Part shown: one piece after another, positions 23,401-31,606 of the stretch
Numbering within the stretch: position 1 is the first letter of the stretch
How the letters are laid out: the number at the start of each line of letters is the position of its first letter
Assembly (NCBI GenBank): GCA_037501455.1
Contig: CM074862.1
Location: forward strand, 52,049,501 to 52,113,500
Direction: 5' to 3'
DNA length: 64,000 nucleotides
DNA from: Lantana camara
Taxonomy: Eukaryota > Streptophyta > Magnoliopsida > Lamiales > Verbenaceae
Translations under genes and position numbers: made by a program
The notes under the pieces: generated by a model
What the model was told of the DNA's origin: nothing
Seen by the model: the letters and a program-made list of their open reading frames with translations, nothing else
Database searches by the model: none

Positions 23401-24411
23401 GCCTAAAGCTCGAGCTTCAACGTTTGAGCCATCGCCGATCTTCATGACACATTCTCCTTCTTTGAGTTGTTGGACTTCACTTAGCATCTGTACATCATTA
23501 CAGATATGAGTTCCACAGCCGGTATCAAGTACCCAAGAACTAGAATTAATAGAAAGATTTACTTCAACGAGAAAGATACCTTTCTTCAGAGTAGCCTTGT
23601 ACTCTGGGCAGTTTCTCCTCCAATGTCCCGCTTTGCCACAATGGAAGCAAACATCCTCTTTCTGATCACGCTTCTTCTTTTGGGCCTTCCCCTTCGAAAT
23701 GCCACCAGTGGGCCTAAGGGGTTTCTTCTTCTTCTTTTGGGCTTTCTTGCCCTTACCTTTAGAAGGCCCAGAAGAGGAAGATGGAGCATTCACCATCAAA
23801 ACCTTATTGTCCTTCTTGATCGTGCTTTCAGCAGTCACAAGCTGACTAATCAGCCCAGCTACAGTAGCACCAGCATGATTCATGTTGAAGTTAAGGACAA
23901 ATGGGTTGAACGATGGTGGGAGCGAAGCTAGCAACAAGTCCACTGAAAGCTCATCTTTCAGCGGCATGTCCATGGAAGCAAGTTTCTCAGTAAGGGCAAG
24001 AAACTTGAGTCCATATTCATGGACACTTGAACCTTCCCTCATTCTCAAGTGGAATAATTCCTTTGAAGTGTTATACCTTGTAACACGTTCATGAGGGCGG
24101 TGAAGTTGCTCTAAGTGGTCGTAAATCTCCCAAGCAAATTCCATGGCCTCATGTTGCCTTTGCAAGTCCGGAGACATGTTAGCCAACATAAGGCAACGGG
24201 CTTGGAGATTATCATCCTTCCACTTCTGAATCGCATCCCGCTCGGCCCGAGTGGGAGCCTCCCCTTCGGGACTAGGCTCCCCTTCGAAGAGAACATAAGT
24301 TCTCTTCTCAGAATCTAAAATGATTTTTAGATTCCTCAGCCAATCAGAATAGTTGGGACCAGTCAACTTGTTTGACTCGAGGATCGATACAAGAGGGTTT
24401 TTGGTTGCCAT
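20491..24411 (-). CDS. Copia gag-pol polyprotein, intact
   Basis: A single 1306-residue polyprotein for the whole copia cycle, with no frameshift or stop. Gag fills about residues 1-270, with a Lys-rich stretch (219-248) before one CCHC knuckle (C255, C258, H263, C268). Protease has DTG at 296-298. Integrase has a zinc finger (H430, H435, C461, C464) and the catalytic D491, D554, E590 with D-X35-E spacing. RT spans about 800-1045 with YVDD at 978-981. RNase H has D1151, E1192 and D1230, with the usual TEAEYLA and a C-terminal LTKPL. The ATG at 24411 opens the gag domain (KLTGPNYSDWLRNLKIIL follows), and no upstream in-frame gag sequence is seen. The product would act in cytoplasmic virus-like particles. 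Gag and pol share one frame, so no frameshift signal is expected; how the gag-to-pol ratio is set is not visible. Confidence 0.96.
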   Translation of the reverse strand: MATKNPLVSILESNKLTGPNYSDWLRNLKIILDSEKRTYVLFEGEPSPEGEAPTRAERDAIQKWKDDNLQARCLMLANMSPDLQRQHEAMEFAWEIYDHLEQLHRPHERVTRYNTSKELFHLRMREGSSVHEYGLKFLALTEKLASMDMPLKDELSVDLLLASLPPSFNPFVLNFNMNHAGATVAGLISQLVTAESTIKKDNKVLMVNAPSSSSGPSKGKGKKAQKKKKKPLRPTGGISKGKAQKKKRDQKEDVCFHCGKAGHWRRNCPEYKATLKKGIFLVEVNLSINSSSWVLDTGCGTHICNDVQMLSEVQQLKEGECVMKIGDGSNVEARALGTIRLDLGSFELVLNKVLYVPSIIRNIISVPILDCEGYETYIKNGKYFIKRNNSSVHIGTLSNGLYLTQNINIMNIQRETKRKRDDKVSAPLWHARLGHISKNRISKINTLGSFSENDLKELTSCESCLKGKMSKVPFKGTVERATKVLDLIHTDVCGPLSVSTRNNHQYFITFTDDFSRYGYVYLMKYKSEAFEKFLEFQKEVENQTGHKIKALRSDRGGEYLSEEFLNHLKDNGIISQWTPTGTPQLNGVSERRNRTLLDMVRSMMSFTDLPPSFWGYALESAAKILNLVPSKSVPKTPYEMWHGKIPSYSYLRIWGCPAYVKRTVGDKLESCSNLCYFVGYPKESIGYYFYDQSEQKVFVSRNATFLEEPFLKEKKGKIIELEEVQSNPTPPTEETSPTDQLQPIMNFDTHVNPPLRRSERTPRQSERWYGFFHEISQKDNDPSTYEEALSDSDSEQWIEAMKSEMDSMNSNQVWTLVDLPDGVKPTGCKWIFKRKLGVDGSIAAYKARLVAKGFTQRPGVDFDETFSPVAMQKSIRIMLAIAAYYDYEIWQMDVKTAFLNGDIDKDIYMEQPIGFTFSGSEQKVCKLQRSIYGSKQASRNWNIRFDESVKAFGFTQISNESCVYRKELETSVQFLVLYVDDILLIGNSKDDMKVTKLWLSNQFEMKDLGDASYILGIKIYRDRSRRLIGLSQSMYIDKVLKRFNMESAKVKNLPMSVGTCLSKKMCPKTNLEKERMTHTPYASAIGSIMYAMLCTRPDVAYALSVTSRFQSDPGDGHWAAVKNILKYLKSTKDLFLVYGGQKDLTVEGYCDASFASDLDDFKSMSGYIFCLNGGAVSWKSSKQTTTADSTTEAEYLAANDAAKEGVWIRNFIQELNVVPSMKDPITVFCDNTGAVAQAREPRSHQRTKHIMRKYHLIHDIIKRGDVLIERVTSAENVAVPLTKPLSQEAFQGHLQKMGLRVALEWL

Positions 24412-24618
24412 GTCAAAACACGTAGAGAATCACAGAATCTACGACCTAAATGGTAAAACAGAGAACTAGTGAGCATGCTGAATTATAACGATATACAAAA
24501 GATAAGGTCTTTAATCTATTGTAGCTCCCACTGTTTTTCAAAGATCTAGAATTCCCAAAGATCTAAGAGGAACACGTTTCCCAATGGGTACTAAGATCCT
24601 AGGCATTTTACCTCGAAC

Positions 24619-24938
24619 CCACGACTCGCGGACATTCTAAGTAAGAACCCTAGGTAGGTACAACTTACCAATTATAACACCTTTAGAACTCTTAGTAATT
24701 GTTTTTGCATCACCTATCTTTCAATATGGACCTACGACTCGTGCGACATCCATATTTACTTAGGCGTTAAGCTAGACCCATCAATCATAAGATCATGACC
24801 AAAACTTAGTTCGAACGACCCACGACTCGCGGACATCGCCATTGCTAAAATTGACCACGAAATATTGACCATTTAGAATGATTAATTAGGTAACTAAGAA
24901 CTAATAAGCTCCACTAGCTATCCCACGACTCGCGGACA
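24619..24938 (-). repeat. Four dispersed copies of CCCACGACTCGCGGACA in hairpin loops
   Basis: Copies begin near 24619, 24731 (variant CCTACGACTCGTGCGACA), 24820 and 24922, about 90-112 bp apart. Each is flanked by complementary sequence. At 24731 the flanks AATATGGA and TCCATATT form a perfect 8-bp stem. At 24922 CTAGCTAT and ATAACTAG pair at 7 of 8 positions. The other two have shorter interrupted stems. The flanks differ while the loop is kept. Confidence 0.75.
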
Positions 24939-26034
24939 ATAACTAGCTTTACTTACTAAACTTAAAACCTATTGATGGAATGCTAGGAATTTAATTCAAA
25001 ATTTGCATCTCGAATTAAACACCTATTTGTTCGAAATTAGCTTAATATTTAATGGGAATTTTCGAATCAACCGGAGAGTTGTCCGGTTCGACCTCACCAA
25101 CATATATGTTATCCAATTTTATTAGTCTTGATTAATGCAAGTACACTTAAATGCATTTCAAACAAGCACATAAACAGATAACATGTCCTAGCATGATACT
25201 AACATGTAATGATCATGGGTTCTACCTATCTTATGCGTGATATGTGGGAGCCACTCCACAATCACAAGTTCTAACATACATGCCACATAAACAGTTCAAA
25301 TCACATAAGGGAAAGCGGTAACAAAATACGAGCCCTATCTCTATTACATTTAACAATGGAGATTCCCCTCCCTAAAATTTTGAGGGGTCTTCACTTATGG
25401 CCTCCTTGTTACTTGAATGTGGTCCATCTTACTCCATGGGTGCATTGTCTCCAAAATGAAAATAAAACCTCACCACCTATCTCTACTCTCAAATTACAAT
25501 AAAAAAGAAAAAGACATAAAGTAATAAGGCTCAATCTTCATATTGGCCTTAGACAATTACACGGGGCGTACCCCGGCCTCAAAAACAGTAATATGGAAAG
25601 CCACATAATAAATCACATAACAGTACGCACATAAGTGAGGCTCCAACCTCAATTGAAAAACGCAACTATAGGGCTCCAAGCCCAATTTAAACCATCCATG
25701 TGCATAAATTAAAACCATACATAGATCTAAACCCATGATCACCTAACATGCTTTTGCAAGAATTTAAATTTAACCAATAAATTAAAATTCTCGCTTTAAG
25801 CTCTAATAGCTTAAAACACGACTTGATGCGAGTCTTATTTATAAAAGTTTTCAATAAATCCCAAATTACCAAAACAAATAAAATTCCAATTAATTTCTGA
25901 AAATTAATAATTTTATCAAGATGTATTTTCCCAAAATATAAACCGTTTCAATTTCTCAAAAATCCCAATTTTAAGTTTTATTCAAAATTAAAATAAATAT
26001 TCAAAAATAAAATTTTAAAATTCAAATAAAATTG

Positions 26035-26400
26035 GGACTGGATTGCACGAAACACGAAAAGGCCGGATCGCGAAAACGGGACCCGTACGCGGAGAAGACC
26101 GCACGCAGGCGGCGCGCGCGCTCGACAGGCGCGCACAGCCCGCGGCCTTGTGCGCGCGCTGCTGGGCGCGGCTTTCCCGCAAGCATGCGGGCGGGGTGGG
26201 CGGCCAGTCTCGGCCGCCCGCGCGCCCGGAAGGCTCCCGCACAGGCGTGCGGGAGGTGCTGGGCGACTGGCCGGTCTGTCCCGGCTAGGCCTGGGCGGCG
26301 ACGGGCGGCACGCCCGGGAGGGCCTCCCGCGCGGTTGCGGGAGGGTGGCGCGCGAAGCCCGCGCGCGCGACGCCTTCGCGCGCGGGGTTTCGCGTGTTCG
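26035..26400. other. GC-rich, CpG-rich hairpin block in the copia leader
   Basis: Strikingly GC- and CpG-rich in an otherwise AT-rich window. It contains at least five inverted repeats: 26176-26181/26186-26191 (CCCGCA/TGCGGG), 26198-26205/26212-26219 (GGGCGGCC/GGCCGCCC), 26234-26242/26247-26255 (CTCCCGCAC/GTGCGGGAG), 26323-26330/26337-26344 (CCTCCCGC/GCGGGAGG) and 26348-26357/26374-26383 (GCGCGCGAAG/CTTCGCGCGC). Open frames of 75-141 residues on both strands come from the composition, because GC-rich DNA lacks stops. Origin unknown; it could be captured sequence. Confidence 0.8.
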
Positions 26401-26664
26401 TCGTGATCCGGGTTTTCATTTCGTGTTTTCGTTCAAAAGCAAAACCAATCCAAGAAATCCAAAAACAGTTTATACAGTTTCAAATCTAAAATTGTTTTCA
26501 AAAATTAATTTTTGCAAAAACCAATTTTCAGAAACTTTCAGGAAAAAATACAGTTTCGTAATTCAGGCTTTCTAAAACAATTACAAATACTCAATCGCAT
26601 CAAGCCTAAGAATTTCTATCAAATTCAATATAATTGAGACGAATCAGAAACACGATTAACGAGG

Positions 26665-26678
26665 TGGCTCTGATACCA
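26665..26678 (-). other. Primer-binding site of the copia element
   Basis: On the minus strand TGGTATCAGAGCCA, complementary to initiator methionine tRNA, two bases inside the 5' LTR. Confidence 0.95.
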
Positions 26679-27050
26679 CTTGTTGGAAAACACGAATCAG
26701 AAAGCAGCGAAATTTAAAAAAATTTTCCCAACAAAAGGATCTTGGACTCGCAATCGTGTAACCAAATTCGTAAAGATAGAAAACTTACTTTTCTTTTATT
26801 CTTTCTTGAAGTGTTTCAAGCCACCCAAGAACGCTCTTCTAGCGGCTTGATCCCCTCTCCTTGGTAAAGCTCGAATCTTCAAACTTCTAACTTGAAGTCT
26901 CTAGAGAAAGTCCACCAACTTGATCACAATCTAACTAGTAACGATGCTAGTTCTCTAGTTAGTGTTTAGGCTTAACCTAGGGTTTAATATAATCTTGGAG
27001 AAAGGAAGGTGTTCAACACATGAACCAAAAGAATTGTCAATTAGCTCTAA

Positions 27051-27077
27051 AGGGGAGCTCGAGCTCCCCTATATATA
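27051..27077 (-). promoter_or_regulatory. Copia LTR TATA box with adjoining 20-bp perfect palindrome
   Basis: TATATATA at 27070-27077 overlaps by one base the perfect palindrome AGGGGAGCTCGAGCTCCCCT at 27051-27070. In the direction of transcription (minus) the palindrome is just downstream of the TATA box, close to the expected start site. The 3' LTR has the same pair at 18911-18937. Confidence 0.7.
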
Positions 27078-27397
27078 GGAGGGAGTGCCGATCCAAATCC
27101 TTGTTGGACAAGGATTTGGTTCCTCTCTCTCCTATTACTTGATTATCAAGTATTTTCCAACTTTGACTTTGAATTCTAATTCTAGTCAACTTTCAAGAGA
27201 GCTAAAAATATCCAAACTATTTTTGGATAATTTTATACTTTATTTATTATAAAATAAATAACTTATTTTTATCTAATTAATTAATTCGTAATTAATTAAC
27301 TAGATTATTTTCTCCAAAATTAGACTTTCTTTTTAATTCAAAATTAAACCAAAGTCTATTAAATAATTAACACATTAATTATTTAACATCACATAAT

Positions 27398-27466
27398 CAC
27401 GTGTGGCACACGTGTCTTAATGACACGTGTCCAATCACGTGAGCCACACGTGTGATTTCACACGTG
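27398..27466 (-). promoter_or_regulatory. Six CACGTG G-boxes in the copia U3
   Basis: Six perfect CACGTG palindromes fall within 69 bp, most as ACACGTGT, about 320 bp upstream of the TATA box on the minus strand. The 3' LTR copy is at 19258-19326. CACGTG is the G-box bound by plant bZIP and bHLH factors, and ACGTGT-type sites are ABA-response elements. A stress- or ABA-linked promoter is inferred. Confidence 0.75.
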
Positions 27467-28780
27467 TGGAACCCCTTAGGCTCGATTAACTCGTTTAATC
27501 ATTTTTAAGCCTCAACTCATGTAACCAAGTTGTTGTGTGTGACCCTCTAGGTTCTCAATTCAATTAGCAGTGACCCCAATTAATTAATTCACTAATTAAT
27601 TAATCAGTCCACAGATTAAACGACCATAGTCTAGCAACAGGTGTTTAACCCCTAGCTGAATTGGAATGTTCGGATTCGACAGAACCTTTAAGTCATTGAT
27701 TCATGTGAGATACAATCCTCCTACTTACTATCTCTCCACCAAGATCTAGGGCAAGAGAATAATCAGAACCCTAATAATCCGGTCTTAAAGCTAAGTGCAT
27801 TTCATATCCATTTGATCTCAATCCAAGAAACCCTTTTCTTGATGTCTTGATCTACTGCCTTGGCCAAGGACTCCATATGGCATATGAATGACTTACACAA
27901 TAAGAGATCACCTTGCAAATGCAAGTGTAGGTCCTATCTTGATTCTCATTCACTTTCATGAGTCACTTGTGCAGCCCCAGCATAAGCCTTGAATCAGTTG
28001 TCTAAGGCGACACCCTTTAAAGCTTATACCTAAGACTACAGAGTTAACTCATAAAGTGACAAGGAACCTCAAGTCTAAGGATCAATTAATCACATCAATG
28101 ACTCGTGAGATATTTCCTAATCTGGAAGTTTCCATTTCCTGAAATAGAAACTTCCTTTCCCATTTAGGAATGTTCTCACACGGGGCACCTCAGTGAACTT
28201 ACTTATTAAAGTAAGCACCCTTATGTATCACGCACGTATCAACTATACACTTTGCACCTCCATGAAACAAGGTGGTCCTTCTTAAGGGCGTGATCCCACA
28301 AGCAAGCCTTAGAGGAGTCAGGTTGACACTCCCACTGTCTGTAGGACTCATCGGCTTGGAGTATTTTACTAATCATGACTTATGTGATATAGGGCTCGTT
28401 TCATGAACCATTTCACCTAAATGGTAGAGTCCTAAAGTCATCAGGATTAGGGGAGTTCTCATACATGCACAGCTAAAGTAAACGCATACCAAACAAGAGC
28501 ATATAAAGAAGTGTTGCCTCAATTCGTTATTTTATTCAAAGATTGTCTGTGATTACAATAAGGAAAAGCACAAAGCGGATATACAATCGGCTTTCTAGGG
28601 CACTATTCCTAACAAGTACACAGTGAGCCAGCTGCTCCAGGGGACCGTATGGACACACATGCAGGAGAGGATCAGGAGACAGAGGGATCATCTGAGGAGG
28701 AGAGCCCATCTCCAGCACGACAGGGAGATTTCGTTGCTGTATCTGATGATAGCGATGGAGCCAGTCATAGCCAGCAGTAG

Positions 28781-29413
28781 AGGAGCTGAGTCCGGACCGT
28801 TGGGACTTGTATATAGAGGCAGATAGCAGTAGCATATATATACTCAGCAGGTATGCAGCATATTATGACAGATAGGGTGACTTCCGACAGGTGCAGAGGG
28901 GATTATATATACCCCAGAGATCCCCGCTTTTGGCAGATTATGACAGTTGACAGATGATGTTTTAGAGAGCTTAGGCTGTACGGGAGCAACTCGACTTAGC
29001 ATCGGGTCCTCCCCCTTTTTGTCTTTTTGGTCAGATATAGCCTTTGTATAAAAGCTTTTCCAAATTTTGCATATATGACATCATCTTTTGCGGCTTTACT
29101 CATATCATTGCATGTTACCGTTTTCTATATCTATCATGTCATGAGTTTTAAAAATGCTTCAAGATACCATTAGGGTCGTGCATGGATCATACCATTTCAT
29201 TTTGTGCATCTATATATATGACTATTTTCTGTTACTTGTGAATAATGATTGCTTAATGGATTAAATTGGGACACTTTGAATTGATGACTACGTGCCTAAT
29301 TGCAACTTTGATGATTGATTGTTATTTACTGATGTGGAACATTGAGTATATGGACCATTCTTATCGCCATGCATTATATCTGTTTGGGGTGATATTATGA
29401 ATACAGTGACAAT
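28781..29413 (+). other. Spacer between coiled-coil ORF and gag in gypsy B
   Basis: About 630 bp without a supported gene, largely AT-rich. Gypsy A has a shorter (~310 bp) spacer in the same place. The minus-strand frames here and at 28536-28835 are shadows. Confidence 0.7.
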
Positions 29414-31606
29414 ATGCCCCCGAGAAGAGCTCCACGTGAACGCATTCCACCGCCACCGCCACCACCTGAGGAATTTCCCCGTCCTCCACCGATACCACAA
29501 GAACAACCAAAAATTGGGGAGACTTTGAGGCAATTTGCTCGGGCTTACAACTCAGTTAATGAAAAGACACTTGAAAAGTTTCTCCGAATGAACCCCCAGA
29601 AGTTCTTCGGAGAGCCCAATGATCTTAAAGCTGAAAACTGGATTGCAAGATTAGTGAAGATCTTCGAAGCCATGAACATCTTTCCGGAGGATAGAGAGCG
29701 AGTTCAATTTGCGACCTTCCTCCTGGAAGGAACAGCGCTGAATTGGTGGAATCATACGAAGAATGTGTGGATTGAAAATGGGATAAGGTACGGCTGGACT
29801 GAGTTTGTAAGAGCATTTGAGGACAAGTTTATTCCGCAAGTCGCTCGGGATGCCCGGGAATCCAAGTTTATGAATCTTACCCAAGGAACACTATCTGTGG
29901 CAGAGTACGAGGCCAAGTTTGTGAGACTGATACAATATGCACCGCATATTCTGTACGATGAGCGTAGGAAGACCAAACGCTTCATCAATGGACTCAAGTC
30001 AAAATTACGATGGGCTTTGGCACCTCTGAATCTTGAAGGATACACTCAGGCAGTTGAAACTGCTCTGAGTACTGAAGCAGCCCATAGAGAGATCAGGATG
30101 ACCGCCAACCATGCGAAGCCATATCAATCGAAACCACCACAGGGATTCAAACGCTCAGCCAATCAGTTAAATTTTAGATCAGGAAAGAGACCAATGATGG
30201 CACCCCCGCAAGCACCACTTGCCCCTCAGAACAAGATTGAATGTGAATTCTGCCATAGGCCAGGGCATACCGAAGCAACCTGTAAAAAGAAAACTGGGCA
30301 GTGCTTCTTTTGTCGAAGTCCTGACCACAAGCTCGGGAATTGTCCAAAAGCAAAAGGTAGGCCAGAACGGCAAGGGTATCAAGGCAAAGGTAAGGCGGTG
30401 GCGGGAAATGCAAACAAGCCAATGGTCAGAGGAAGGGCTTATGCTCTGGGTGGATGCAACGAGCCAGATCCTACGGCTATTGTGGAAGGTACGGTAAATG
30501 TTCTTGACACGCCAGTTAAGGTCCTATACGACCCTGGTGCCACGCATTCATTCATTGCATCCAAATTATGTGCGCGTTTACAATTTCCACTTGAGCAATT
30601 GCCATATCTTTTCGAAGTAAGTTCTCCTTTAGGAACTTGCCTTAAAACGGATCAAGTATATAAATGCTGCCCTATTAGAATCAATGGTCAGTTTTATCCC
30701 TTGGATCTTGTTGCACTACCAATGACAAAGTATGGGATTATTTTGGGAATGAATTGGCTTCATAAGTACCGAGTCAAGCTGGATTGTTTTAAGAAGGAAG
30801 TTATCTTAGGGAAGGATGAAAGTCAGACATCAGATGGACAAGGAAGACAAACACCAATGATTTCGGCAATGGAAGCAAAAAGAATGATTCAGAAGGGAGC
30901 TACAGGATTCGTTGCCTACCTCTTAAATAGACCAAAGGATCAGAGTAAAATAGAAGAAGTGGAGGTTGTCAACGAGTTCCCAGAAGTGTTTCCTGAACAC
31001 CTAAACACCTTACCACCAGACCGTGAACTAGAGTTTGTGATTGAGACAGTTCCAGGAGCCGAGCCATACTCTAAGGCACCCTACCAGATGGCACCGGCTG
31101 AACTTCAGGAGTTGAGGAAACAACTTGATGAATTACTAGAGGCAGGATATATCCGCCCTAGTACTTCTCCTTGGGGAGCACCTGTGTTATTTGTTAAGAA
31201 GAAAGATGGGTCGTTACGACTTTGCATCGACTATCGAGAACTTAACAGGATGACGGTGAAGAATAAGTACCCTCTTCCTCACATCGAGGAGTTATTCGAT
31301 GTACTTCAAGGATCTCAAATATACTCCAAGCTAGATTTGAGGCAAGGGTACTATCAATTGAAAATTAGAAATGAGGATATTCCCAAGACAGCTTTCAATA
31401 GTCGTTACGGGCATTTTGAGTTCGTAGTAATGCCCTTTGGGCTAACAAATGCCCCAGCTGCATTTATGGATATGATGCATCGGATTTTTCGGCCGTTTCT
31501 TGATAAGTTCGTGGTGATCTTTATTGATGACATTTTGGTCTTTTCCAAGACACCAGAAGATCATGCCAAACATCTTCGGAGTCGAAGTGGATCCCTCAAA
31601 AATTGA
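29414..31606 (+). pseudogene. Gypsy B gag-protease-RT, 3' end lost by deletion
   Basis: A 730-residue frame. It opens with a Pro-rich N-terminus ([10 protein letters not shown]), then a gag domain (about 55-230), two CCHC knuckles (277-290 and 297-310), an aspartic protease with DPGATHSF (D373), and RT from about 545 with FIDD at 703-706. After HAKHLR (717-722) it runs out of frame and stops. Compared with gypsy A, about 35 residues (roughly 105 bp, not a multiple of three) between HLR and [10 protein letters not shown] are missing near 31580. Protease has DPG rather than the common DSG/DTG, as in gypsy A. The start at 29414 was chosen for its MPPRR opening. Without the deletion gag and pol would be one frame. 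Confidence 0.92.

Larger units (their letters stand above)
24412..26680 (-). other. Long untranslated leader of the copia element
   Basis: About 2.27 kb separates the 5' LTR from the polyprotein start. From the coding side it holds four hairpins with a shared loop motif (24619-24938), then AT-rich sequence with no recognisable content (about 24940-26030), then a very GC-rich hairpin block (26035-26400), then AT-rich sequence to the primer site. No reading frame in it looks like a gene. Confidence 0.85.
18541..28614 (-). mobile_element. Young full-length Ty1/copia element
   Basis: A 10,074-bp minus-strand element with two LTRs of exactly 1934 bp (18541-20474 and 26681-28614) and perfect target duplications AGTAC at 18536-18540 and 28615-28619. 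It has a primer site, a polypurine tract and one intact 1306-residue polyprotein. By eye the LTRs differ at about ten positions (0.5%), which at 1.3e-8 per site per year would be about 0.2 million years. The domain order protease-integrase-RT-RNase H is copia-type, and the protein resembles TNT1-type elements (perhaps the Tork group). All visible parts for autonomous activity are present. It interrupts the coiled-coil ORF of gypsy B. Confidence 0.95.
26681..28614 (-). mobile_element. 5' LTR of the copia element
   Basis: 1934 bp, same ends as the left copy, next to the primer site. Being the 5' LTR on the minus strand it would drive transcription of the element. Differences from the other LTR by eye are about ten single-base changes and no indel. 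Confidence 0.96.
17991..28780 (+). pseudogene. Coiled-coil ORF of gypsy B, split by the copia insertion
   Basis: Two exon-like pieces, 17991-18540 and 28620-28780, are separated only by the copia and one AGTAC duplication. If these are removed the frame is uninterrupted to a TAG at 28778-28780, about 236 residues, so the ORF was open before the copia landed. The start at 17991 follows the primer site by ~110 bases; a second ATG at 18027 repeats the local MDS context. The protein has an acidic start (EEDEL-type composition near EEL-EPP), a basic segment (VVRRGRARYYTWQR), about 110 residues of charged heptad-like sequence (from QLETERDEYLQ onward) and an acidic Ser/Glu-rich tail. Layout matches the truncated ORF of gypsy A. 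I do not recognise the family; a role with gag or RNA binding would be guesswork. Confidence 0.65.

Noticed and set aside
26015..26575. Open frames of 75-141 residues on both strands in the GC-rich copia leader
   Set aside because: They overlap on both strands, follow from GC-rich composition with few stops, show no domain, and lie in the untranslated leader.
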